Program-made: the position numbers and the translations under genes
Shown: positions 1-8,573 of the stretch, in pieces
Layout of the letters: the number at the start of each line of letters is the position of its first letter
Position numbering within the stretch: the stretch's first letter is position 1
Assembly: GCA_002452405.1 (NCBI GenBank)
Contig: DKFP01000010.1
Span: 1-64,000, forward strand
Reading direction: 5' to 3'
Origin: Deferribacteraceae bacterium UBA6793
Lineage (GTDB): Bacteria; Chrysiogenota; Deferribacteres; Deferribacterales; Geovibrionaceae
DNA: 64,000 nt
The notes under the pieces: generated by a model
The model's database searches: none
What the model saw: only the letters and a program-made list of their open reading frames with translations
What the model was told of the DNA's origin: nothing

Positions 1-173
1 GTGGAGAGTTTCTTTAATGTTGACAGAGTGGGAGATGATGGGTTTTGGCTTTCGAGCTTTTGAAGGTATTTGTAATCAATGCCTGATAGTTCGGCAAGCT
101 CCTCCTGTGTTAGACCTTTAGAAGTGCGGAGGTTTTTGAGGGTTTTTGCAAAAGCAATATTAATATCTTCCAT
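1..173 (-). CDS. XRE-family helix-turn-helix regulator, N-terminal part (runs off the window)
   Basis: Reading the minus strand from an ATG at 173 gives MEDINIAFAKTLKNLRTSKG followed by LTQEELAELSGIDYKYLQKL and then ESQNPSSPTLSTLKKLS. This is a textbook Cro/C1-type helix-turn-helix with the LTQEELA and YLQKLE segments. The gene continues beyond base 1, so only about 57 residues are visible. No strong Shine-Dalgarno precedes the ATG. It is divergent from the lipoprotein gene at 334. The long palindrome at 199-230, about 25 bp upstream of its start, is a natural candidate for its own operator. The target is unknown. Confidence 0.8.
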   Translation of the reverse strand, partial: MEDINIAFAKTLKNLRTSKGLTQEELAELSGIDYKYLQKLESQNPSSPTLSTLKKLS

Positions 174-198
174 TTACAAATATTGCGGAAATGTCTAG

Positions 199-230
199 AA
201 TTTAAACACCGCACATATGCGGCTTAAATT
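199..230. promoter_or_regulatory. Composite palindrome between divergent genes, probable XRE operator
   Basis: Arms AATTTAA and TTAAATT enclose a second inverted pair, CCGCA and TGCGG, around a 4-nt centre. It lies between the partial XRE gene (start 173) and the lipoprotein gene (start 334). No T-tract follows, so an operator is more likely than a terminator. Binding by the XRE protein is inferred from position only. Confidence 0.4.
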
Positions 231-333
231 GAGAATTAGTTTTCAGTTTGATATTATTATTGATGGTGTTATTATTGCATCAAAGTGTTTATACCTGCTA
301 TGTAACCAAAATAATTATTAGGATGAAGCTATT

Positions 334-1695
334 ATGAAAAAATTATCTGTTTTTATAATTCCGGCAATATTCGTACTGTATGGCTGTGGCGGGATTCAGT
401 TACATACTCTTTTTAATCCGAAAGAAGCTGAATATATTAATGTTAAGGGTGAAAACTCAATTAAAGGAACTGCCTATATAATAGCGTTGAATGGAGATAT
501 TATCACGTGTGCAGGTAGTGCTGTTGCCCTTTTTCCTGTCAATGATTACTCAAATGAACTATTTACAACAGCCTATGGTAACTCAAACTATGGTCTAGCA
601 ACTAATTATCCTACTTTTTCAAACAAAAGTAATGATTTTATTCGGTTGATTAAAAATGCAAGATGTGATGAAAAAGGTATTTTTGAATTTAGTAATCTGG
701 CAGATGGTGAATATTATATTGAATCATCTACAAGGTATCGAATTGGTTTGTCATCTAAAATATATGGTGGCGCAGTTATGAAAAGGGTTAAAGTTTCTGA
801 CGGGAAACTATTGCTTGTAAAACTTCTTGGTGATACGCAAGTGGCTAATGTTGAAATCGCAAATCTAGAAACAGAGAAAAACAAGTTTAATGATTTTTTC
901 GGACTGCCAAAGCAAGAAGTAGTAAAAAGTGATACAAAAAGCGATTCTATAGCAAAATCCAAAAAAGAACCACTTTATAAAGTGGGAGATACTGTTAATC
1001 CTGTCAATATAAAGGTTATTGTAGATATAATCTCAAAACTTGATACGAAAAAAGATGAGTATGAAACAAAGGCAGCTTATGAGCAAAGATTAGCAAGTTA
1101 CAAGGCAAAACTTAGCCCTCATTATGTTGTTTTCGTGCCTATTGATAAGGATAAAGTGTCATATGATGCTGAAAATAGGGTTTTAAACATTGATTATAGT
1201 GCGATTGGTATTGAAAATAGTAGACAATATGCTGTCTTAATGAAAATTTTTTCAGCCACTAAGGTTACTGGTACTTATAAAGCGTCTAATGCTTACGGAG
1301 CAAATATTGATGTTACGCAAATACACGAAGATTCTATATATGTTGTTGACAAGAGAGAAGACCATCCAGACACCTATAATTCATTTAATAAAAATATTTC
1401 ATTCTCCATTAGAAGAGATGTTCCTGCGATATTTGTATACAATGGCACAGACAATTTGGTGAGTTTTAAGGATATTGAGTCATCTATAGCAAAAAGTTTA
1501 AAGAATAACATCAATGCAGCAATAGTCTTTTCGCTAAAATCACCGTTTTACACAAAAGACAAAGGTTTTCATACTTCTCCAACATTTCAGAATCCACTAA
1601 AAATTGATGAGGATGAGATTGACATTTACGCTGATATTAACAGCGTGCTCATTCTTCAAGGTAAAAAAGTTATAGAAGTCATTATGACAAGATAG
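334..1695 (+). CDS. Uncharacterised lipoprotein
   Basis: The protein (453 residues) begins with a short positively charged N-terminus, a hydrophobic stretch and the lipobox LYGC around residue 18, so it should be lipid-anchored after signal peptidase II cleavage. An AGGATG element precedes the ATG. Residues around 235-250 contain a KKDEYETKAAYEQRLASYK segment, a charged DxYETxxEYxxR-like motif that recurs in several uncharacterised bacterial envelope proteins. The rest has no motif I can name. The gene is AT-rich compared with the respiratory genes downstream, which suggests a different origin. It is followed after 46 nt by a second lipoprotein gene in the same direction, so the two may be co-transcribed. 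Confidence 0.7.
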   Translation: MKKLSVFIIPAIFVLYGCGGIQLHTLFNPKEAEYINVKGENSIKGTAYIIALNGDIITCAGSAVALFPVNDYSNELFTTAYGNSNYGLATNYPTFSNKSNDFIRLIKNARCDEKGIFEFSNLADGEYYIESSTRYRIGLSSKIYGGAVMKRVKVSDGKLLLVKLLGDTQVANVEIANLETEKNKFNDFFGLPKQEVVKSDTKSDSIAKSKKEPLYKVGDTVNPVNIKVIVDIISKLDTKKDEYETKAAYEQRLASYKAKLSPHYVVFVPIDKDKVSYDAENRVLNIDYSAIGIENSRQYAVLMKIFSATKVTGTYKASNAYGANIDVTQIHEDSIYVVDKREDHPDTYNSFNKNISFSIRRDVPAIFVYNGTDNLVSFKDIESSIAKSLKNNINAAIVFSLKSPFYTKDKGFHTSPTFQNPLKIDEDEIDIYADINSVLILQGKKVIEVIMTR

Positions 1696-1741
1696 TTACT
1701 TCATTAATTACTGTTTATGATTTCTACGTTAGGAGTTTATT

Positions 1742-2569
1742 ATGTTCAGGTCCGTTGTATTAAAGATAATGTCGTTATTGGTTATGATGCTAATGTTAGC
1801 TGGTTGCATGGAAAAAAAAATTGACGGCTCCTCACCAGAAGCGTTCAGCAAATCTATTAAGGAAGTGAATGAGTCTTTAGGCAAAGAAGAAAGAGCACGC
1901 TTTTTAGATAGTCTTTCGCTACTGATGATTCAAGATGTAAATATTTTCCAGTTGCCACCTGAACCATCCATCGCTCTTTTAAAATCAATTAATGTTGTTT
2001 CTGGTATGACTGCAAAGGAAGTTATCGCCAAAGCCGATACAATTAGAGCTGAAGCGAAAGCTAAACGAGACCTAGAAGAACAAAAAAAGAAAGATGAAGA
2101 AAGAAAGGCTTTAGAAGAAAAAAAGAAAAAGGTTACAGAGTGGAAAATTGAAACGCAAAACATGGAAATGTCTGAAAGAAAAATTACATCCGCAAGTATA
2201 TACAGCTCTGATTTATCTGCATCGCTCTTTATTACATGTAGTGGAAAAGATAAGAGAGTGTTTATTTTTACTGACGAGTATTTAGGGGATAGTATCACTG
2301 ATGTGTGCTATCGATTTGGGGATGACAAAGCAAGGTGCGATGAATGGGATGCTGTAGATGGAGGCAAGGCTAGGACGTTTAATGAGTCCATAAGCTCTAT
2401 AGTTTTTATTTATGGACTTGAATTAAATAAGTCAAAGAATATGAAAGTACAAGTTTTCGATTTTAGCAGAAATTCCTATGTGTATAATTTTAATATTTCA
2501 GGTGTTTCAAATGCACTAAAAAGAATATATAGCGAATGTGGTATCAAAGAGCCAGTGTTGGATAAATAA
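1742..2569 (+). CDS. Uncharacterised lipoprotein with a central coiled coil
   Basis: The protein (275 residues) has a signal sequence ending in the lipobox LAGC near residue 22. A strongly charged Lys/Glu-rich segment at about residues 100-135 (EAKAKRDLEEQKKKDEERKA and onward) is a predicted coiled coil. The C-terminal half contains four cysteines (in TCSGKD, DVCYRFG, ARCDEWD and SECGIK), which could form disulfides in an exported protein. An AGGAG Shine-Dalgarno lies 8 nt before the ATG. It follows another lipoprotein gene. I do not recognise the family and assign no function. Confidence 0.7.
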   Translation: MFRSVVLKIMSLLVMMLMLAGCMEKKIDGSSPEAFSKSIKEVNESLGKEERARFLDSLSLLMIQDVNIFQLPPEPSIALLKSINVVSGMTAKEVIAKADTIRAEAKAKRDLEEQKKKDEERKALEEKKKKVTEWKIETQNMEMSERKITSASIYSSDLSASLFITCSGKDKRVFIFTDEYLGDSITDVCYRFGDDKARCDEWDAVDGGKARTFNESISSIVFIYGLELNKSKNMKVQVFDFSRNSYVYNFNISGVSNALKRIYSECGIKEPVLDK

Positions 2570-2632
2570 ATTTGGTAGTCCATGAATAATAAGAAAAAAT
2601 CTGAAGACATGGTAATAATGACTATTTATATC

Positions 2633-2779
2633 GAGCCTGTCATATTAACTGTGCAAACCTGTAATTCTTTCTTCGAAATTGATATACAGTTGTGAGTATA
2701 TCACGCCCCGAGCCTGTTAGACTAACTGTGTTAACTGTAGTTCTATTCTCAAAATTAATGCTCAGTTGTAAGCATCACG
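2633..2779. repeat. Imperfect tandem duplication, two copies of about 70 bp
   Basis: Copy one (2633-2705) and copy two (2710-2779) both begin GAGCCTGT and both end CAGTTGT-AG-AT-TCACG. Between these ends they match at most positions, for example TAACTGTG and AAATT at corresponding places. No reading frame is shared, so this looks like a duplicated non-coding segment. Confidence 0.6.
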
Positions 2780-3139
2780 GCTTAGTGTAAAGCATGTTTA
2801 TGTGTTTGAGATGGGGCGGGTAGTCCAAAAGTACACGCAAATAATGTCATAGACCACACCCGCACACTCACGCAGGGATTTTAACATTACTCACCGCAGA
2901 TGCTAAGGTACGAAGCTAAGCGTCTTACTGTAAATTATTAGTATGTTTTAAAAAAAGAGCTTATAGTTTAACTTGGTAAGATTATCTTTTATGCTAAGGG
3001 CATATTGAGAATATATTTGAGAATACGCACTTTTAAGATTATGAAATATACTTTTGACGGTACATTTAACGGTATAAGCATATAGCCTAAATATAAAATA
3101 CATTTATCCATAATAAGTTATTGACATAATTTGATAGAC

Positions 3140-3157
3140 ACCGCCCCATTTTTTCTT
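3140..3157 (+). repeat. Degenerate att-like core
   Basis: The stretch CACCGCCCCATTTTTT resembles the CACCGCCTCCATTTTTT end of the repeat at 18092-18117 with one base missing. The T-arm half (CAAGATTCC) is not preserved. On its own this is weak; it gains some weight from sitting next to a HipBA pair, as the two better copies also do. Confidence 0.25.
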
Positions 3158-3487
3158 TATTCCACAGCAGTCCAAGCTAGTCCAAATCAGACATAACTAC
3201 AATAAGATATAAAATTTATGCTTGCCAACCAAGTCCAAAATATTCTACCCTATTCCAAGACAATAATGGGGTATCAAATTAAGATATTACCCCACATCTA
3301 AATTCCGATACCCCGTTTATGGAGTGAACTCATGGGTAAAAATTCAAACGCTCTTAAATCCAAAATCTTGGAACACTTAAAATGGGAAGGCAAAGACTAT
3401 ATGTAACCCTCCCATAAAATAGATCCAGAAATAGCTAGAGTTTTCCGTTAGAATACAACAGGAGGACTCAATGCAACGTAGCTGATT

Positions 3488-3583
3488 TACCGAAACGCAG
3501 ATCTTAAAATACTCAAAAAAGTTGAAGCCGATAGACTCATCAAAGATGTTTGCCGAGAGCATGGCATTTCATGCTTCATCTGA
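3488..3583 (+). pseudogene. IS3-family transposase OrfA relic
   Basis: One frame reads YRNADLKILKKVEADRLIKD followed by VCREHGIS and then a stop at 3581-3583. The pattern ILKxxEAxxxxxxxCRxHGIS is characteristic of the helix-turn-helix of IS3/IS407-group OrfA proteins. The remainder (FYNWRxKYGG and OrfB) is missing, and no open frame precedes it. It is a dead fragment, too short to assign to a named insertion sequence. Confidence 0.55.
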
Positions 3584-3724
3584 AACACCTCTTAAGAGAT
3601 TATACCATGCACATATTTATCATCAACTTATCTAATATTTACATTAATTCCCTGCAAAGTCATTTCCATAAATTCTACCACACAAGTATTAATTGAGTAT
3701 TTTAGTCATAGCATAATATAAATT

Positions 3725-3778
3725 CTATTATAATAGTATTAATCTTGCTTTAAATGATAAACAATGTAATAATATTAC
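3725..3778. promoter_or_regulatory. Two palindromes upstream of hipB, probable autoregulatory operators
   Basis: CTATTATAATAG (3725-3736) and GTAATAATATTAC (3766-3778) are perfect palindromes in the 80 bp before the antitoxin start at 3806. HipB-type antitoxins bind paired palindromes over their own promoter, so autorepression is the expected role. The assignment rests on position and symmetry. Confidence 0.5.
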
Positions 3779-3805
3779 TACAGCAGTATTTATACAGAGG
3801 CGTCT

Positions 3806-4051
3806 ATGGCTAAAAGGATAGTGAAAGAAGAAATACCGGAAAATCAACAACTGAGTGATGCTGAGGTTCTGGCGAAGTTTATACGAGCAGTGAGGACGAA
3901 CAGCAATCTGACTATCCATGATGCGGCGGCAATATGCAATGTCTCTGTAAGCACAATGACTAACCTTGAGAATGCAAAGGCAGATGTTAAGTTCAGCACT
4001 GTTCTGAAAGTATGTAAGCTGCTCGGAATTACACTGCGGATAGAAGCATGA
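3806..4051 (+). CDS. hipB: HipB-type antitoxin, XRE family
   Basis: The protein (81 residues) carries an XRE helix-turn-helix at about residues 30-65 (TIHDAAAICNVSVSTMTNLE then a VKFSTVLKVCKLLGI tail). A GAGG element lies just before the ATG. The gene overlaps the following hipA by 4 nt (ATGA), so the two are translationally coupled, as is usual for this toxin-antitoxin class. The known role of the family is to bind and neutralise HipA and to repress the operon; two palindromes lie upstream. The N-terminus (MAKRIVKEEIPENQQ) is longer than in the second HipB at 18289. Confidence 0.85.
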   Translation: MAKRIVKEEIPENQQLSDAEVLAKFIRAVRTNSNLTIHDAAAICNVSVSTMTNLENAKADVKFSTVLKVCKLLGITLRIEA

Positions 4052-5313
4052 CCGGCAAACTATACCTCAAACTAAACCGCCATGACATCGGCTTCATTCA
4101 GCATGATCTCAAAGAGGACAAATTTGAAATTTCACTAGATAATACAAATCTGAAATTGTCCCCTCACCTGTTTTCCGGTGCAGACTCTTCTTCAGTAAAA
4201 TGCTTTCTCATGAACCTACTTCCGGAAGGTATCGGGCTGGACGAGCTATCCTCCATGATGCACATATCAAAAGGCAATGTCTTCGGATTAATCAAAGCGA
4301 TAGGAACAGAAACCACAGGAGCCCTGTCATTTCATTCAACAGCCGATGAGCCTGAGGCAACTTCATTCAGGGAAATCCCAGAGCAGGAACTCACAGATAG
4401 AATCGGGACTAGGCAGCAGACACCTATAACGGTCTGGGATGGCAAACCCAGACTGTCTGTAGCAGGAGTTCAGGAAAAGCTGCCCGTTATGATTACCGAA
4501 GACGGCAGGTACGGGCTTGGTGAAGGTGAACTGGCATCCACTCATATTCTGAAATTCGGAAAACATCGGGATGAGCACATTGTGCTTAACGAACACTTAT
4601 GCATGACTCTTGCCAGAAGATTGAAGCTGCCAGCAGCAGAAACCGAGATATTAAGACTCGGCGAACCCGTACTCAAAGTTAAACGCTTTGACCGGATGCT
4701 CCAAAATAACAAAGTAGACAGGCTTCATATCATAGACGGATGCCAGATGCTTGATATGCCTCCGCTATACAAATATGAAAGGGTTTATGGTGACGGCAGA
4801 GACGTACAAAATTTCAGAGAAGGAGTCTCGCTGGATAAGCTATTTCAAACTGCTTCGCTGTGCTCTGTCCCTGCAGCGGCCACACGGGACATATTGAACT
4901 GGGTGCTGTTCAATTTGATTATAGGCAACAGTGACGCTCATGGTAAAAATATCTCATGGAACTACTGCGCAGGTGACATAAGCGTCACCCCTTTCTACGA
5001 CATGCTCTCTATCTCCATGTACGGCGGTAAATACAATCAGAACCTTGCCATGGCTATTGGGGACAATTTTTCAGCAAAGGTCTATGCGTATGATCTGGCA
5101 AATATGTGTGAAGTATGCGGACTACAGCCTCGTTTCGTTGCTCGAACTTTTGATAAGATGGCTAAAGCTGTATTGGCTGAAATAGACACTATGACACAAG
5201 GATTGAATCTTTCGGGTGATGAATCCAATTTCGCAGATGCACTTATTTCTCAACTTCATGAGAATGCGAAATGGTATACAGAAGTTGCGAAAGAATTGCC
5301 AAACCGCAAATAA
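4048..5313 (+). CDS. hipA: HipA-type serine/threonine kinase toxin
   Basis: The 421-residue protein has the HipA architecture. An N-terminal subdomain (residues 1-95) contains the FLMNLLPEG and NVFGLIKAIG elements. The P-loop-like VAGVQEKLPV is near residue 150, the KVKRFDR strand near 210 and DGCQMLDMPPLYKYER near 230. The catalytic IIGNSDAHGKNIS is near 290 and the metal-binding PFYDML near 315. Catalytic Asp, Asn and Lys of the NxDxHxKN motif are all present, so the kinase should be active. Members of the family phosphorylate aminoacyl-tRNA synthetases or related targets and cause growth arrest. It is of the subfamily with the DGCQxLxxPPxYKYER signature and differs clearly from the second HipA at 18504. 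Confidence 0.9.
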   Translation: MTGKLYLKLNRHDIGFIQHDLKEDKFEISLDNTNLKLSPHLFSGADSSSVKCFLMNLLPEGIGLDELSSMMHISKGNVFGLIKAIGTETTGALSFHSTADEPEATSFREIPEQELTDRIGTRQQTPITVWDGKPRLSVAGVQEKLPVMITEDGRYGLGEGELASTHILKFGKHRDEHIVLNEHLCMTLARRLKLPAAETEILRLGEPVLKVKRFDRMLQNNKVDRLHIIDGCQMLDMPPLYKYERVYGDGRDVQNFREGVSLDKLFQTASLCSVPAAATRDILNWVLFNLIIGNSDAHGKNISWNYCAGDISVTPFYDMLSISMYGGKYNQNLAMAIGDNFSAKVYAYDLANMCEVCGLQPRFVARTFDKMAKAVLAEIDTMTQGLNLSGDESNFADALISQLHENAKWYTEVAKELPNRK

Positions 5314-5478
5314 GAAACAGTATACGGCAGGAACTCCGAATCCAGCAGAATTACCTGAACTTCTACACAGAAATCAAGCGCCGAACAGACTCTGATAAAA
5401 ATCATGTAATACTTGTATGTTGAACATATTTCTGTTATTTCAAAAATAGCTGACACAAACGGAAGGAAGGAGAGCGGT

Positions 5479-6333
5479 ATGTTCAAAACGGCAACTCTCA
5501 TCATCTGCATTCTGATATCTATAACAGTCAACGCCGAACAGTTAAAATTCGGCATCGCATCCATAGTTTCACCGGAAGAATCACTTAACCTTTACAGAGA
5601 ATTGAACGACTATCTGGCGGGGAAGCTCAACAAAACAATAACCCCTGTCATAAAAAGAGATTATGACGAGATGAACCGCATGATAACAGAAAATGAGGTG
5701 GATTTCGCATCTGTCTGCACAGGCGCACTTCCATATCTCAATAATTCCAGAATAAGGGTGCTCGCAGTTCCGGAGATGAACGGAAAACACTCATACCAAT
5801 CATTTATTATAGCCAATACAGCATACGGAATAAATTCGGTAAAAGATCTTAAAGATAAAACATTCGCATTCACCGACAGACTTTCAAACAGTGGAACCCT
5901 CTATCCCTCATTCCTAACCATACGCACGTTTAATCAGGCTCCTGAAAAGGTATACAAGAAGATATACTACACAAAAAGCCACGACAAATCCATCTACCTG
6001 GTAAACAAAGGGGTGGTTCAGTCGGCGGCTGTTGACAGCCTTATCTTTGAAATAATCAGAAAAAAAGATCCGCAGGCAGTCAGAAACATCAGAGTTATCC
6101 ACAGATCTCCGGAGATGATATCCCCTCCTTTCGTTGCGGCATCCGGCATGAACTCTGCGACATACGACTCTCTTAAATATCTGATGCTTAATATGCACAA
6201 TGACCCGAAAGGTGCCGAGATACTGAAAAAACTCCATGTTGACAGATTCGTGAACGCAAGCGTAAGCGATTACAAGGTAATATCCGATATGAAAGCGGAA
6301 ATCGATCGTTTCTACTCAGGCAGTAAAAAATGA
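5479..6333 (+). CDS. PhnD-family periplasmic oxyanion-binding protein
   Basis: A start at 5479 is chosen because AAGGAAGGAGAG directly precedes it and because the protein then begins with a clean signal peptide (MFKTATLIICILISITVNA); an in-frame ATG at 5413 would add 22 residues ahead of it. The mature part begins LKFGIASIVSPEESLNLYRE and contains VDFASVCTGALPY and a KDLKDKTFAFTDRLSNSGT stretch, the two-lobed PhnD/phosphonate-binding fold. PhnD-like proteins and domains act as sensors in arsenite (AioX), arsenate (ArrS-type) and tetrathionate (TtrS) systems. The gene overlaps the next by 4 nt and is in an operon with a histidine kinase and no ABC permease, so a signalling rather than a transport role is likely. 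The ligand is not determined. Confidence 0.85.
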   Translation: MFKTATLIICILISITVNAEQLKFGIASIVSPEESLNLYRELNDYLAGKLNKTITPVIKRDYDEMNRMITENEVDFASVCTGALPYLNNSRIRVLAVPEMNGKHSYQSFIIANTAYGINSVKDLKDKTFAFTDRLSNSGTLYPSFLTIRTFNQAPEKVYKKIYYTKSHDKSIYLVNKGVVQSAAVDSLIFEIIRKKDPQAVRNIRVIHRSPEMISPPFVAASGMNSATYDSLKYLMLNMHNDPKGAEILKKLHVDRFVNASVSDYKVISDMKAEIDRFYSGSKK

Positions 6334-7106
6334 AAAAATTTATCCTTCTTAATTTATTAATTCTGACAACATCATTCTGCTTTGCCGCTGAATATAAAAC
6401 CGTGCTGCTGATATCCATCGATGCACTGCATCCGGACGCTGTTTCAAAAGTAAACTCTCCTAATATAATGTCACTTGCCGATAAGGGAGCGTACAGTCCT
6501 TTAGCGACAAGCACGAATCCGCCGAAAACTCTTATAGCACATACCGCAATACTGACAGGTCTTAAACCGTCAGAAAACGGAAAAACAGACAATGTCTGGC
6601 AAACCGGTGAGCCGACAGTCAGCAAACCCACTCTGCTTTCAACTGCAAAAAACAAAGGCTATCAAACTTTCCTGATATACAGTAAACAAAAGCTGGGCTA
6701 CCTAAAAAACTCTGCCACAGATACAGAGATATTTGCAAAGGATGAAGCCGTTGAAAAGACTGCGGAAGTCCTTGATACTTCTAAGAAGCAGTTCATCTTT
6801 CTTCACATAAGCGGACTTGATACGGAAGGTCCGATATCCGGCTGGATGTCAGCAGAATATATAGACGAGTTCCGGTTCATAGACGAACAGCTCGGAATAC
6901 TCTTTAAAAAAGCGCTTAACAGTCCGTCATCTCTGATAATCATAACCTCGGACCATGCCGGACATGACAGGACACACGGCTCAGATCATCCGGAAGATTT
7001 CAAACGCCCTCTCGCCGTCTATTCATCACTGAAAAAGATAAAGCAGATACCGGAATCAGCTCTACAAATAGACGGTCTCAAGAAGTTTATTGAGGAAGAG
7101 TTTTGA
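6330..7106 (+). CDS. Exported alkaline-phosphatase-superfamily (nucleotide pyrophosphatase/phosphodiesterase-like) protein
   Basis: The 258-residue protein has a signal peptide ending FCFA-A. LLISIDALHPDAV supplies the first metal-binding aspartate, and KTLIAHTAILTG aligns with the TFPNHYTLVTG nucleophile segment of NPP enzymes, so the threonine of KTL is the expected nucleophile. ITSDHAGHD supplies later metal ligands. The usual DxxGHxxGP motif reads DTEGPISGW, so the histidine is replaced by proline. At under 260 residues it is shorter than typical family members. It overlaps both flanking genes by 4 nt, between a PhnD-type sensor and a histidine kinase, which is an unusual place for such an enzyme. 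A regulatory or ligand-processing role is inference. Confidence 0.7.
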   Translation: MKKFILLNLLILTTSFCFAAEYKTVLLISIDALHPDAVSKVNSPNIMSLADKGAYSPLATSTNPPKTLIAHTAILTGLKPSENGKTDNVWQTGEPTVSKPTLLSTAKNKGYQTFLIYSKQKLGYLKNSATDTEIFAKDEAVEKTAEVLDTSKKQFIFLHISGLDTEGPISGWMSAEYIDEFRFIDEQLGILFKKALNSPSSLIIITSDHAGHDRTHGSDHPEDFKRPLAVYSSLKKIKQIPESALQIDGLKKFIEEEF

Positions 7107-8479
7107 AAAAACTAATCTTCAAGCTCATTCCATACAGTCTGAGCAAACGGACGGCACTGCTCATCAGCTCCCTTGCGTTCGCAACCGTAATTATCAATAT
7201 GGTGGTCATCTTCTTTTTCGAATACGCCTCTTCTTTTTCAACGGCTGAGAAATATGTCGATTCACAGCATAAAATAATGTCGTCAGATCTTGCGGAATCC
7301 ATCATAACCGATGACATTTATTCTCTTTTCACCATGATAGAGACAGTGTCGCAGGCAATTCCCCATATTGACAATATTGCGGTTTTCGATGCTGAAGGCA
7401 GATATGTGACCGATGCGAAAGTCCGTCCGGATAAACTGACATCGACAATAAGCCCGATCCTTCTGACAAAGGATATATCCGCAGGCAAAAACAGGCTGGG
7501 CACTATTACTTTTTACATCAACAGGGAATCCATCATCCGCCAGATAACAGGAAAGCTGGCGGAGCTTTTTCTTATAAATATCGCTGTGGTGATAATGGGT
7601 GCACTGATCGGTGTCGCCATAGCCTCCCGCATGACAAAACCCATCAACGACCTATCCCGCCAGATTTCACATCTGGATGTTTTGGAACTGCCGTACAGAT
7701 TCAGCATTTCGGAATATGCGTCAAAGGAGACGAAAGATCTGCAGAATATGATTGAAAAGCTGTCCTACAGGCTTAAAGATGCAATCGACCGCATTGGCGA
7801 GCAGCAGAAAGAGATACACAGAGGCGAACGGCTTGCGTATCTCGGCACTATGTCCGCTGGTCTTGCCCATGAGCTTAAAAACCCGATAATGGCAATAAGC
7901 CTGATACTGGACAACGTTGCAGAAGAGATAGACGATAATTCGCAGTGGCAGGAGGATTTTGCAGTCATACGCCGAGAGGCCGACAGACTTGTCTTCCGTC
8001 TGAACGAATTTCTGGACTACTCCAAGCCTGTAAATCTGCGCTATGACGAAATCAGACTCTCTGCTCTTATAGAGTTCATAAAAGGGCAGACATACCGCAA
8101 GGTGTTCAGCAGCATGGATATAATTTTCACCGCCGAAAGCGATCCTCTCCTCGTGACGGATAAAGACAAAATTTCCCAGATATTTACAATCCTGCTGAAC
8201 AATTCTGCCGAAGCCGGTGCATCAAAAATACTCTGCTCATTCAACGAATCGGAAGATGCCGTAGGAATTGAGTATGAAGACAACGGCTGCGGATTTAAAG
8301 AGGAGGACAAAGCCAAGATAATGCTGCCATTTTACACCACCAAGCCAACAGGCTCAGGGCTGGGGCTTGCCATCTGTGCGACCATAGCCGATGCCATGGG
8401 GGCAACGGTGAACATAGCCGAAAAACAGGGCAGAGGAGCAAAGTTTGTCATAAGGCTTCCAAAGAAACCGCAACTGTAA
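7103..8479 (+). CDS. Membrane sensor histidine kinase of the oxyanion module
   Basis: The start is a TTG at 7103 that overlaps the previous stop. Transmembrane helices lie at about residues 17-40 and 154-175 with a short periplasmic region between, then HAMP, a dimerisation helix with LAHELKNPI (His256) and an ATPase domain with NNSAEAG, EDNGCGF and TKPTGSGLGLAI. The H-box type is that of kinases partnering NtrC-family regulators, and an NtrC-type regulator is encoded at 12687-14054. The small periplasmic segment suggests that it reads the state of the PhnD-type binding protein encoded two genes upstream. Its stop overlaps a palindrome that may serve as the enhancer of the next operon. Confidence 0.9.
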   Translation: MKKLIFKLIPYSLSKRTALLISSLAFATVIINMVVIFFFEYASSFSTAEKYVDSQHKIMSSDLAESIITDDIYSLFTMIETVSQAIPHIDNIAVFDAEGRYVTDAKVRPDKLTSTISPILLTKDISAGKNRLGTITFYINRESIIRQITGKLAELFLINIAVVIMGALIGVAIASRMTKPINDLSRQISHLDVLELPYRFSISEYASKETKDLQNMIEKLSYRLKDAIDRIGEQQKEIHRGERLAYLGTMSAGLAHELKNPIMAISLILDNVAEEIDDNSQWQEDFAVIRREADRLVFRLNEFLDYSKPVNLRYDEIRLSALIEFIKGQTYRKVFSSMDIIFTAESDPLLVTDKDKISQIFTILLNNSAEAGASKILCSFNESEDAVGIEYEDNGCGFKEEDKAKIMLPFYTTKPTGSGLGLAICATIADAMGATVNIAEKQGRGAKFVIRLPKKPQL

Positions 8480-8491
8480 AGTTTCCTTACA
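8475..8491. promoter_or_regulatory. Candidate enhancer palindrome upstream of the sigma-54 promoter
   Basis: TGTAAAGTTTCCTTACA has TGTAA/TTACA arms and lies about 85-100 bp upstream of the -24 element at 8575, a usual distance for NtrC-type activator sites. A further TTTACA half-site lies at about 8508-8513. A related palindrome, CTGTATTGTTACAG, lies at 14056-14069 directly upstream of the regulator gene itself. Binding is inferred. Confidence 0.4.
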
Positions 8492-8573
8492 ATCTCCGTA
8501 CAGTCAGTTTACAAAAAATAGCGTAAAAATATCGAACAAACCTAAAAAACCTTATTTATTAATAGAGTCATTA

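Larger units (their letters stand above)
2570..3805. other. Gene-poor decayed region upstream of the first HipBA pair
   Basis: No intact gene is supported in these 1.2 kb. It contains an imperfect tandem duplication of about 70 bp at 2633-2779, scattered TAGTCCAA-type short repeats, a degenerate att-like stretch near 3140-3157 (ACACCGCCCCATTTTTTC), a 24-codon reading frame of no known family at 3332-3406, and an IS3-type OrfA relic ending at 3583. Composition is AT-rich. The picture is of accumulated, decaying mobile DNA. Confidence 0.6.

Noticed and set aside
3332..3406. 24-codon frame starting MGKNSNALKSKILEHLKWEG
   Set aside because: It is short, without a good ribosome-binding site or known family, within a decayed region.
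2570..3805. CRISPR array in the repeat-bearing region
   Set aside because: There are only two long imperfect copies, with no short regularly spaced repeats and no cas genes.
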